From Muribaculaceae bacterium (lineage in GTDB: Bacteria; Bacteroidota; Bacteroidia; Bacteroidales; Muribaculaceae), in NCBI GenBank assembly GCA_029056365.1, contig JAIDBM010000360.1, forward strand, positions 1-8,619: a stretch of DNA of 8,619 bases. Reading direction: 5' to 3'. Under the pieces are notes generated by a model that was given only the letters and a program-made list of their open reading frames with translations, was not told the origin of the DNA and searched no databases. Made by a program: the position numbers and the translations under genes. Positions 1 to 6,898 of this stretch are shown here, one piece after another; positions within the stretch are counted from its first letter, which is position 1, and every line of letters begins with the position of its first letter.

Positions 1-24
1 GGCTTATATTTCAAGAATTCTTTG

Positions 25-32
25 TAACTTTG
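25..32 (+). promoter_or_regulatory. Possible Bacteroidota -7 box (TAACTTTG)
   Basis: TAACTTTG matches the TAnnTTTG -7 consensus of Bacteroidota housekeeping promoters and points rightward. No TTTG-type -33 element is visible at the usual 19-21 nt distance, which falls at the window edge. The only thing it could transcribe before the strong terminator at 134-177 is a non-coding stretch of about 100 nt. The box may be fortuitous. Confidence 0.3.
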
Positions 33-37
33 CATCC

Positions 38-177
38 AAATTAAGTATCTCTAAGCAAGAGATTTGGATAATTGCTAAACGCTGCGCTTACAATCGGAGG
101 TTTTACAGTCGCAGCTGTGGGTGCGAAAGATATAAAACGAGACAGCCGTCGACATGTGTCGACGGCTGTCTCGTTTT
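38..177 (+). ncRNA. Candidate small RNA (unrecognised, low confidence)
   Basis: This stretch lies between a rightward TAnnTTTG box (25-32) and a strong bidirectional terminator (134-177), and holds no convincing coding frame. Near its 5' side, ATCTCT (47-52) can pair with AGAGAT (58-63), and ATCCAAAT (34-41) with ATTTGGAT (62-69). The two pairings overlap and so are alternatives. A GGAGG at 96-100 has no ATG at a suitable distance. A transcript of about 140 nt ending on the terminator would look like a typical bacterial sRNA, but I recognise no RNA family. It may equally be an ordinary spacer beyond the operon. Confidence 0.25.
134..177 (-). terminator. Strong intrinsic terminator of the B12 operon, probably bidirectional
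   Basis: A perfect 21-bp inverted repeat (134-154 pairs with 157-177) has only two bases between the arms, so the real loop is probably about 4 nt. Each arm starts or ends with AAAA/TTTT, so a U-tract follows the stem in both directions; on the minus strand it reads TTTTATAT. It sits 26 nt beyond the stop codon of the 466-aa propeller gene and is the natural 3' end of the riboswitch-controlled operon. It could also stop rightward transcription from the left. Confidence 0.85.
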
Positions 178-203
178 CCGCGATTCGTGGTATGGTATGG
201 AAC

Positions 204-1604
204 CTATCGGATGATTATTTTATGTGTCTGTGATGCGGATTTCCAGATATATATTCCCTTCGGAACATCGGTCCATGCGTTGAACATTATGTTTTGCCGT
301 ACAAGCAATCCTGTGGCAGAGTAGAGGTTGCCGACGGTGCTGCAAGGGTCGGCCTCGGTTTCCTCTATGCCCGAGTCCGACTTACTCTGAGGGAATATCG
401 GAAGCGAGGGGAACCAGTAATTCGCAATCATCGGGTAGTCGCGAATCTTTTCGCCATTCGGAGAGTATCGCCGGGTTATATACACAGGTGTACCGAATTC
501 ATGATATAGCGCCATGTAGAGTTCGTCGGTCTGCGGGTGTACGCCAAGCGCACAGCCGTACACTTTCCAGTCGGCGCCTTCTTCCTCCAGGTCGATGAAG
601 AGTGACTGCTCACGGGTGTCGCAGTCGAATTTATATATCTTTGTACCTATAAACCATCTGTTGGGTCCACCCTTCCAGTACAGGCAGTTCTGTACGCTTG
701 AGGCAACAAAGGCATCAGGTGTCCAGGCGTACCAGGAATTGGCAGGCGGATAAATTTCATCGTGTATGTCGATTATCTCGTAGTCCAGTGTCTCGGGGTC
801 CAGCCTTACCAGGCAGTTGAGTGCATCGCCTGTTCCCTGCAGGTTCTTTGCAATGGAGAGCCATAGGAATCCGTCTTTTGATTTTACTACAGAGCCTATG
901 CCTGCGCCTTTCTGCACTATATCCATGGATATGGCATCCGTTACTTTGTCGTGCGAGGGGTCGATAACGAGGAGTCCGAATTGCTGGTGGGCCACAAACA
1001 CTTTTCCGGCTGCCGACACCATCATGCCCGACTGGCCGTGATAGAGTGAGCCGGTAGGGTCGGTGACGGGTTTTCCGGACCCGTTCCCCACATTGGGGTT
1101 TGCGGTTCCTTCTATCTGACCTGTAACCGTGTAGTCGTCGAGGTTGAATATCCATACACCGTTGCTCGACGATATATAGCCTTTGTGTTCGTCGACACCG
1201 AGAAATCCACGTCCGTCGCATTGGGCGCCGGAGGGGTCGATAAGGCTTTGCTGATGCAGAATTTTCATTGTCGTTGCATCGGCTACGGTGATTCTGCCGC
1301 CTGTTGTCTCAGCGCCCGGGTCTTTGTCTTGTTTGGCAATCAGGTAAAGCCGGTTGTGCCATATTGCTCCATACTGGTTGGTGCAGCCGAGTTCTTTGCC
1401 TGGATTTTCGGTCTGGATTATGCGGTATTCCCAGTAATTGCCATCGGGGTCGTCGGGCATGAGATAGTTGACGGTGGAATTCTGATGTCCGTACCAGTCT
1501 TCATTTACCCAGATTATTCCACGGGTATAATCCGCCTCCTTTGCGGCAATATCCGAAGATACCGCCGCAAGGAGAACAGATATTAATGAAATGAATCGGT
1601 TCAT
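204..1604 (-). CDS. Secreted DUF5074 / BtuG-like beta-propeller protein with C-terminal sorting-domain-like tail
   Basis: This 466-aa protein has a Sec signal peptide (about residues 1-21, ending DIAA) with no lipobox cysteine. A repeated-blade region (about 25-405) contains GRITVADATT (103-112), FGLLVIDPSHDKV (209-221) and NCLVRLDPETLDY (263-275), the blade pattern of YncE/DUF5074-type propellers. To my knowledge BtuG, the Bacteroides surface protein that binds vitamin B12 very tightly and strips it from intrinsic factor, belongs to this fold group. The tail (about 420-466) resembles a type A T9SS sorting domain and ends GIYIWKS...HKIIIR. The gene is last in the operon, starting 10 nt after the preceding stop and ending before the terminator at 134-177. 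The propeller is a clear paralogue of residues 755-1105 of the upstream 1284-aa protein. The ATG is the only one that yields the intact signal peptide. B12 binding is inferred from family and riboswitch context; another ligand is possible. I withhold btuG because the anchoring differs and binding residues were not checked. Confidence 0.85.
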   Translation of the reverse strand: MNRFISLISVLLAAVSSDIAAKEADYTRGIIWVNEDWYGHQNSTVNYLMPDDPDGNYWEYRIIQTENPGKELGCTNQYGAIWHNRLYLIAKQDKDPGAETTGGRITVADATTMKILHQQSLIDPSGAQCDGRGFLGVDEHKGYISSSNGVWIFNLDDYTVTGQIEGTANPNVGNGSGKPVTDPTGSLYHGQSGMMVSAAGKVFVAHQQFGLLVIDPSHDKVTDAISMDIVQKGAGIGSVVKSKDGFLWLSIAKNLQGTGDALNCLVRLDPETLDYEIIDIHDEIYPPANSWYAWTPDAFVASSVQNCLYWKGGPNRWFIGTKIYKFDCDTREQSLFIDLEEEGADWKVYGCALGVHPQTDELYMALYHEFGTPVYITRRYSPNGEKIRDYPMIANYWFPSLPIFPQSKSDSGIEETEADPCSTVGNLYSATGLLVRQNIMFNAWTDVPKGIYIWKSASQTHKIIIR

Positions 1605-1614
1605 TGTCGAACGA

Positions 1615-4600
1615 TCAATTGATTCTTATTTTGGAAGTGACGCCGTTCGAACCTTTGAAGATATATATGCCGGCCATGTAGCGGGGATATATTACGGTGG
1701 CATCGTTGCTGATTGTGATGGAGTCGATTTTCCGTCCGTCCAGCGCATACACATCGAAAGTAACGCCGTCGAGGTTGCGGAAGGCCACGAAGTGTCCGTT
1801 GCTGTAGATGGTGGCTCCCGACTCGACAGTGCCGATTCCGGTGGTTTTTTTGCCGATTTTGAGTTCTATGTTCTTTGACACGACTTTGCCGTTCGATTCG
1901 GCCATTAGTGTGAAACACTGTGTGCCATTGGCAAGTGGTTTGACAGTGAGGGTCTTGCCATCGAGACTAATTTCAGCCGCCGGTTCCGACGGGGTTTCAT
2001 CGGCCAGCACGGTCGATGGAATTGAAACGGTGATGTTGCAGTTGAGGTTGTCTTTGTCGTCGAGACTTTCGTTGAGGTCATAGATGTATTCTTCATCGCA
2101 GTTTTCGATGGCGGGAAGCTCTATGTTGTCGAGAAGAATCTCGGGGTCATATTTGTCGGGCATGACGGGTGTCGACGGGAACCAGAAGTATTTGTCGAGT
2201 TCGATGCTGTGTTTGAGCTCTCCGGTGGAGGCATCCACAAAGTGGAGGCGGTTGAGCATTGCGTTTGCGCCGAATCCGGCAGTGGAGCTGTACATCCATG
2301 TGTCGGTGCGGGAGTCGTAGGCGGGTGAGCCGTATCCCATGGAATAGGTTTCATCGGGCACACTGCCGTGGGTATAAAGCGCAGAGAGTTCCGAGGGGTC
2401 GGGATTCTGGTCGATATCCCAGCGGATCAGGTCGCCGGTCGAGCCGTTCCAGTTGCCGGTGCTCCAGAAAAGTGTGTTGGTTTTGTTCGATGCTTTCAGG
2501 TTGCCTGCACGCCACGAGCTGCTTGAGCATCCGATTGTGCCGGCTCCGATTGAAAGTACATCGCCAAGTTCGAGTGTCTCAGGGTCGATCGGCTGAAGAG
2601 TCTTGGCACAGCCTATCCACACTCTGCCGTCGAGCGACTGTGCAACGGTCTGTATTCCGCTTATGGCTATGTTTTCGACGAGTTTGTCGGTTTCCGTGTC
2701 GATTATGGCGAGGGAATTGCCCACGCATGTGGCGAAGACATATTTTCCGGCTTTGACCATATCGCCCATCTGTCCGTTGCGGCCGGCATCGATTCCTTCT
2801 ATATCGGCATCATCGATGTGGATGCCTTCGGAGTCGATATGCATTACTCTGATGCCGTTGGTATGGCTGAGATATACTTTCTCAGTATTCACTCCTACGC
2901 AGGCACGGCCGTCGCCGCCTATTTCATCGATGCTTCCGATGTGTTTCAGTGTCGAGGCATCGGCCACTACCACACGTCCGCCGGACTTTTCTCTTGTATC
3001 GCCGTTGTCCCATGCCTGCTTAGACATCACGATGAGCTTGCCGGCGTATATGGTGGCGAAGGGCGATGTGGCGCCGAATGCCATATTGTTGTTCTGGTTG
3101 CCATAGACGCGGTAGTAGGGTTTGCCTTCTTGGCTGATGTAGTTGATTGAGCCGCTTGTGTGGGTGAACCATTCCTCATTGAGCCAGAATACGCCGTCGG
3201 CAAAGTCGTCGGCGGGTTTGTTGTCGGGATCGACATCTTTGACCTTTATGGTGTATTCGGTCTTTATGTCGGTGCCCGGAACCGACAGTGTCATGGTTGT
3301 CTCTCCGGCACGATGTGCCACAAGGCCCTTGATGCTGCTGTAGAAGGTGACGATTGATTCATCGGCAAACGATACCGCGAAGCTGGTGAAATCGGCATTT
3401 TCAGGTTCATACTGCGGGGTTATAAGCGTGCATCCCATATTTTCCAGCTCGATAACATCGCCGGGCGCATATTCTTTGAGTGTGATTCCGCTTACGGGGT
3501 TGGCAACAGCGGTACTTACCCGGAGGGAATTTTCGGAAAACACACGTTTTACTTCCTGTTTGCCTGCTCCCCAGTCCTTGCGTATGTTGAGGTAGGGTAC
3601 AATCAGAGCTTCTACGGGATTGTTGGCTGTAATCTGCAGCTGCATGGCGCCATTTCTGGCATCGGGCACAAAAACGGAGTAGTCGGAGGAGGCGGTGGTG
3701 TTGTCGAGTCCACGGACTTCGGCCGATATTCCTACTCCGTAAAGGTTCGCGCTATCTCCGCATACATTCGCAATCATGGGAACCTTGCGCTGAACGCTGT
3801 TTCCGTTTTTGTCGGTGGCTGTGTCGAGCTGTACTTCGTCAAGAGTCCAGATGCCTGACTGGTCGGCGGGGCGGAGGTAGAATGTATATTCTTTGGCTGC
3901 AGGCCCGGTGGCATCGGCAGGCAGATATTCCAGCGAGATATTGTCGCCGGCTGTTATGGCGGTGTTGAAATCGGCGGGTTGTCCGTTGACAAACACTTTC
4001 CACTGACTGTCGGCGGAGTTTACGTTCCAATGGTCGTACTCCGAGCTGCCGGCGGCCGATTCGAAATCACCGGTGCATGTGGCCACTCCCGATTCAAGAG
4101 TCAGGGCCGTTCCGCCTGCGGTGACTGCCGCCGAGTTGTCGCCGTTGGTGTCGAATCCGAAGGCTACAAGCGTGCCGTCGGATGTCTTAAGTGCGTAGAA
4201 ACGCGAATCGGAAGCCAGAGCCGAGGCCACGATGTCGTAAACAGTCGCGGCTCCGTTGAAGCGCACTGCTTCTGTCAGGTTGTCGAGCGCTTTATCATCG
4301 CCCCACCATATCGAGAGTCCGGCGTATGATTTTCCTTCACCGAGTGTGTTTTTGAATTCTTCAGGTGTTTCTACATACTCGATTCGCTCAACAATGTTTT
4401 CGAACTTTCCCCACAAGCTGTGGTTCCGGTATGCTTCGGCACTTCCGGCCGGAACTTCAAGCGTGCAGTTCTTGAACATGTTGGATGAGGTGAAATTTTT
4501 GTCTTCATAGTCCAGAGGAGTCGCTGCATATAACGAGATTTTTGCGCCGGGACGCCACGGGCTGTTGCCATAAAAGGCACTTTGGCCAATCTTGGTAACA

Positions 4601-5469
4601 GTCGAGGGAATCACTAATTCGTTCAGATTTGCCACGCCCGCGCCCTGATGAGCTATACAGTAGGCTGGAATCTCGGTGACACCTTCGTTGAATACGAGCC
4701 GTTTTACACCGTCGCAGTTTTCAAAAGGCGACTGCTTGTATGTGGTGCCTTCGCCCCATTGTCTTACAGTGCCTGGAATTATCAATTCAGTCAAAGCGGT
4801 ACATTTTGAGAACGCTCTCTCGCCGATTGCCTCCAGACCTTCGTTGAAGACCACACTTTTCAGCGACGGACAAATCTGGAAGGCGTTCTTGCCGATTTCG
4901 CGCAAGACTTTCGGCATCACCACCTCTTTAATCTGAGTCTGCCCCAGCGCGTACTGGCCGATTATTTCCACAGTCTCGGGTATATTTATTTCACTGAGAA
5001 CCTTGCAGCTGTAGAAACAGTGGTCGGGGATTTCAGTCAATGCTGCCTTTATTGTCACTGATTTCAGAAACTCGTTGCTGTTGATGGCGTGATTGCCCAT
5101 TGATACTATAGTAGATGGAATAACGAGTTCGGTTATTCCGGTATTATAGATGCTGAACGAGCCGATTGATGTTATGCCTTCAGGTATGACAAGCGATGTC
5201 ATGCTGCGCGAGCTGGCGAAAGCCCTTTCGCCAATGCCTGTGACGGTATATTCAGTACCGTCGTACTCGACAATGGAGGGAATCACAACTGAAGGCTCGG
5301 TGTAGTAGCCCGATTCAGGTCTTGATACTTCTACGGCATTTCCGGGGGCTTCCAGCCTGGTGTAGCTGATGCCGTCGACAACGAAATCGACTGCGCCGTA
5401 TGCGTTGGCGAACGCAGACAAGCCTGCGGCCACTGCAATAAACTTTGCAATAATGAGGTTTGATTTCAT
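1615..5469 (-). CDS. Large secreted mosaic protein: BspA LRR + DUF4430/transcobalamin-like + Ig-like + DUF5074/BtuG-like propeller
   Basis: This 1284-aa protein is the middle gene of the B12-riboswitch operon, 14 nt after the first gene and 10 nt before the third. Order of parts: signal peptide (about 1-25, no lipobox); BspA-type leucine-rich repeats (about 70-300, repeats such as LVIPSTVTKIGQSAFY) closed by the usual cap VPAGSAEAYRN...F.NIVE (339-361); a DUF4430/transcobalamin-C-like domain (about 380-515) with TVYDIVASAL, GFDTNGD, W.VFVNG and a GDNISLEYLP end; all-beta stretch (about 535-650); a Big2-like Ig domain (about 655-745); a DUF5074/BtuG-like propeller (about 755-1105) with SGGRVVVADASTLK (829-842), SLAIIDTETDKL (919-930) and YFWFPSTPVMP; another beta domain (about 1113-1206); and a sorting-domain-like tail (about 1216-1284, ending AGIYIFKG...SKIRIN). 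The two putative B12-binding module types in one chain, with a BspA adhesin-like front, suggest a cell-surface or matrix-bound cobalamin trap. The domains are visible by pattern; the ligand is inferred. No frameshift or truncation was seen. Confidence 0.85.
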   Translation of the reverse strand: MKSNLIIAKFIAVAAGLSAFANAYGAVDFVVDGISYTRLEAPGNAVEVSRPESGYYTEPSVVIPSIVEYDGTEYTVTGIGERAFASSRSMTSLVIPEGITSIGSFSIYNTGITELVIPSTIVSMGNHAINSNEFLKSVTIKAALTEIPDHCFYSCKVLSEINIPETVEIIGQYALGQTQIKEVVMPKVLREIGKNAFQICPSLKSVVFNEGLEAIGERAFSKCTALTELIIPGTVRQWGEGTTYKQSPFENCDGVKRLVFNEGVTEIPAYCIAHQGAGVANLNELVIPSTVTKIGQSAFYGNSPWRPGAKISLYAATPLDYEDKNFTSSNMFKNCTLEVPAGSAEAYRNHSLWGKFENIVERIEYVETPEEFKNTLGEGKSYAGLSIWWGDDKALDNLTEAVRFNGAATVYDIVASALASDSRFYALKTSDGTLVAFGFDTNGDNSAAVTAGGTALTLESGVATCTGDFESAAGSSEYDHWNVNSADSQWKVFVNGQPADFNTAITAGDNISLEYLPADATGPAAKEYTFYLRPADQSGIWTLDEVQLDTATDKNGNSVQRKVPMIANVCGDSANLYGVGISAEVRGLDNTTASSDYSVFVPDARNGAMQLQITANNPVEALIVPYLNIRKDWGAGKQEVKRVFSENSLRVSTAVANPVSGITLKEYAPGDVIELENMGCTLITPQYEPENADFTSFAVSFADESIVTFYSSIKGLVAHRAGETTMTLSVPGTDIKTEYTIKVKDVDPDNKPADDFADGVFWLNEEWFTHTSGSINYISQEGKPYYRVYGNQNNNMAFGATSPFATIYAGKLIVMSKQAWDNGDTREKSGGRVVVADASTLKHIGSIDEIGGDGRACVGVNTEKVYLSHTNGIRVMHIDSEGIHIDDADIEGIDAGRNGQMGDMVKAGKYVFATCVGNSLAIIDTETDKLVENIAISGIQTVAQSLDGRVWIGCAKTLQPIDPETLELGDVLSIGAGTIGCSSSSWRAGNLKASNKTNTLFWSTGNWNGSTGDLIRWDIDQNPDPSELSALYTHGSVPDETYSMGYGSPAYDSRTDTWMYSSTAGFGANAMLNRLHFVDASTGELKHSIELDKYFWFPSTPVMPDKYDPEILLDNIELPAIENCDEEYIYDLNESLDDKDNLNCNITVSIPSTVLADETPSEPAAEISLDGKTLTVKPLANGTQCFTLMAESNGKVVSKNIELKIGKKTTGIGTVESGATIYSNGHFVAFRNLDGVTFDVYALDGRKIDSITISNDATVIYPRYMAGIYIFKGSNGVTSKIRIN

Positions 5470-5483
5470 GTTATGCTTTATTC

Positions 5484-6407
5484 TTATTGATTGGTGTTTG
5501 CAATGTGTTTCGATACCCGGGCGCCTTTGCGCTCAATGTAGATGCCTGTTGCCGGAGGCGACGACAGACGGGTGCCGTCGATGGAATAGTACTCAGTGAC
5601 TTCGGCATTGACATCGGATATTTCGGGAGCCAGCGATGAATTGTCGCCGATGTACACCGGAGCGAGCCATTCGGAATCGCCGGCGCTGAACGATACGTAT
5701 TTCCAACCGTGTATATCGCCGTCGTTCAGTTTTACACTGCTCATGCCCAGGGCGGAGTACCCGAGGTTGTCGAGGTTGTTTCCGCTGCCGGTATAGTAGC
5801 TCCAATAGCCGTCATACCATCCGCTGTTCCATATTCCTGCCGATTCATCGGTGATTTTCCACCAGTCGTAGTCATATGCCGGATAGCCATAGGTGGTGTA
5901 ATCGAGCGGATGCCGTATTATATGAGTGGTTTTGGCGTCTTCTATGGCGTTGAATATCAGGGCGGGCACTTCCGCTCCAGGTGCCGATGTCTGGCCCATG
6001 GTTGTGTTGGGTTCATAGAACCCGAACGATATTCTGGAGTCATGGACGGCGCCATCGAAGTCGTAATTGATATACGACAGAAGCTCATCGGGCAAATTGG
6101 AATATCCCACGCCGTTGAGTGTATATCCCATGTTGCCTGTCATCTGTATCAGAATAAGCAGTCTGTCGGAATCGCCGGCTATGGCTGAAATCAGATCGAG
6201 ACCATCGGGAGTTTCATCGTTTTCCCAGCGATAGCCCCATATCAGGGTGCCGGGATTCGGGTTCCCGTCGGTGAAGAACTGGATTGCCAAAGCTGCCCGA
6301 TTGGGTCCGCTTCCTGTCCAGGAACGGATGTTGTCGAGGTCGATCTGGTGGGCTGCTGCTGTGAGTGCCGACAGTCCGATGGCTAATGAGAGTGATAGAT
6401 GTTTCAT
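5484..6407 (-). CDS. Secreted DUF4430/transcobalamin-like protein with C-terminal sorting-domain-like tail
   Basis: First gene behind the cobalamin riboswitch; 307 aa. The signal peptide is about 1-19 (cleavage after TAAA, mature start HQIDLDNI) and has no lipobox. The mature part begins SWTGSGPNRAALAIQF, then IWGYRWENDE (56-65), DLISAIAGDSDRL (71-83) and a glycine-rich GYTLNGVGYSN (94-104). Later comes an aromatic cluster, WNSGWYDGYWSYYT (193-206), and LNDGDIHGWKYVSF (227-240). The WSYYT...GM...LNDGDI.GW.Y arrangement is what DUF4430 domains (transcobalamin/intrinsic-factor C-terminal fold) show near their ends, and I recall GYRW-type exported proteins recurring in other phyla. The last 40 residues (VTEYYSIDGTRL...TGIYIERKGARVSKHI) resemble the short sorting-type tail common in Bacteroidales. 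The start is preceded by AAGG and follows the leader terminator by 28 nt. Riboswitch control plus this fold suggests cobalamin or corrinoid binding outside the cell. It is not clearly BtuH. Coding status is very secure, function moderately so. Confidence 0.8.
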   Translation of the reverse strand: MKHLSLSLAIGLSALTAAAHQIDLDNIRSWTGSGPNRAALAIQFFTDGNPNPGTLIWGYRWENDETPDGLDLISAIAGDSDRLLILIQMTGNMGYTLNGVGYSNLPDELLSYINYDFDGAVHDSRISFGFYEPNTTMGQTSAPGAEVPALIFNAIEDAKTTHIIRHPLDYTTYGYPAYDYDWWKITDESAGIWNSGWYDGYWSYYTGSGNNLDNLGYSALGMSSVKLNDGDIHGWKYVSFSAGDSEWLAPVYIGDNSSLAPEISDVNAEVTEYYSIDGTRLSSPPATGIYIERKGARVSKHIANTNQ

Positions 6408-6435
6408 CCTTATCGTTATGAGGGTTAATAGTCAG

Positions 6436-6478
6436 AAAAAATCCCGTCGGCGTACTTAAAGAATGTACACAGACGGGA
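6436..6478 (-). terminator. Leader intrinsic terminator (attenuator) before the B12 operon
   Basis: Read on the minus strand, TCCCGTC (6478-6472) pairs with GACGGGA (6448-6442), with inner GTAC/GTAC pairing (6468-6465 with 6455-6452), and is followed directly by a run of six U residues. It lies in the 5' leader between the cobalamin aptamer and the first start codon, 28 nt from that codon. This is the position expected for a transcription-terminating expression platform. A competing partner for its 5' arm exists upstream: minus-strand ACGGGA at 6562-6557 is exactly complementary to TCCCGT at 6478-6473. Confidence 0.75.
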
Positions 6479-6546
6479 ATTTATGTATCAACCTCAAAAC
6501 GAGTGCTGAATAACCTGAAGATTCTATCGGGAGAATCCCTGCTAAG

Positions 6547-6591
6547 CTGCCCATGATCCCGTAGGCACAATCTTGTTTACGGCATGGGCAG
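6547..6591 (-). promoter_or_regulatory. Expression-platform hairpin overlapping the aptamer's 3' end
   Basis: CTGCCCATG (minus strand, 6591-6583) pairs perfectly with CATGGGCAG (6555-6547), and the stem continues with CCGTA (6582-6578) and TACGG (6563-6559) after a 3-nt GAT bulge. The 5' arm includes part of the conserved GACCTGCC end of the cobalamin aptamer, so this stem and the closed aptamer compete for the same bases. That is the usual layout of a switching element. It also takes up the ACGGGA that could pair with the terminator's 5' arm. Confidence 0.65.
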
Positions 6592-6795
6592 GTCTTCTGA
6601 CTTATCCCGGTCTGTCGCGTCTTCTCAAACCCGAAATCGGTTCAATGACATGTTGCGACAGACTTTGGTATAGGATTCACAGCAGCGGGTACTGTTCCGG
6701 ATTTACACCGGATTCCCTTTTAAATCTCCTGAACGCTTGTTATGGCTATATAACTTCCGGTTCGATTTCTCACTCCTGAGACATGGAGATACCAA
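6585..6795 (-). ncRNA. Cobalamin (AdoCbl/B12) riboswitch aptamer
   Basis: On the minus strand the RNA carries the hallmarks of the cobalamin riboswitch in the right order: a 5' TTGGTATC (6795-6788); the B12 box region running from GGGAATCCGGTG through CCGGAACAGTACCCGC to CTGCTGTGAA (6717-6676); a variable stem-rich stretch; and the 3' signature AAGTCAGAAGACCTGCC (6603-6587). Such aptamers bind adenosylcobalamin or related corrinoids and usually lower expression of B12 uptake genes when the cofactor is plentiful. It heads a leader of about 390 nt that leads straight into the three-gene operon of exported proteins at 6407-204, placing those genes under B12 control. Boundaries are approximate. 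Confidence 0.95.
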
Positions 6796-6803
6796 TGCGG
6801 GTG

Positions 6804-6831
6804 CAAAGGTACAAATTATTTTTTTTTCAAA
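6804..6831 (-). promoter_or_regulatory. Bacteroidota promoter for the riboswitch leader
   Basis: Minus-strand TACCTTTG (6811-6804) is a perfect TAnnTTTG -7 box, and TTTG at 6831-6828 is a possible -33 element. The spacer is 16 nt, shorter than the usual 19-21, and contains a run of nine A residues (T on the plus strand, 6819-6827). Start of transcription would be at about 6797-6800, just before the aptamer's first conserved bases, which supports the assignment. Confidence 0.65.
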
Positions 6832-6898
6832 ACTGTTTTTTGTGTGAAAAATAACAGGCTCTTGGCAGAGTTGATGTGAACGGTTCTTGCGGCAACGG

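Noticed and set aside
2..214. Open plus-strand frame entering from the left edge
   Set aside because: Its translation is Arg/Cys-rich, runs through the terminator stem and into the 3' end of the convergent gene, and matches nothing; chance openness is more likely.
757..1221. Open frame of 154 codons on the minus strand in a different frame of the 466-aa propeller gene
   Set aside because: Arg/His/Cys-rich translation with no domain, signal or upstream site; an out-of-frame shadow of a gene with clear protein features.
204..1604. Naming the 466-aa protein btuG
   Set aside because: The propeller family and B12 control fit, but there is no lipobox, no adjacent btuB and binding residues were not verified, so the symbol is not justified.
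6573..6779. 68-codon plus-strand open frame
   Set aside because: It lies wholly on the complement of the cobalamin riboswitch, whose conserved RNA motifs explain the sequence.
6846..6870. Possible terminator for fsr (CTCT/AGAG hairpin followed by TTATTTTT on the minus strand)
   Set aside because: Only a 4-bp stem with a gap before the T-run; too weak to call. fsr transcription may run on into the B12 leader.
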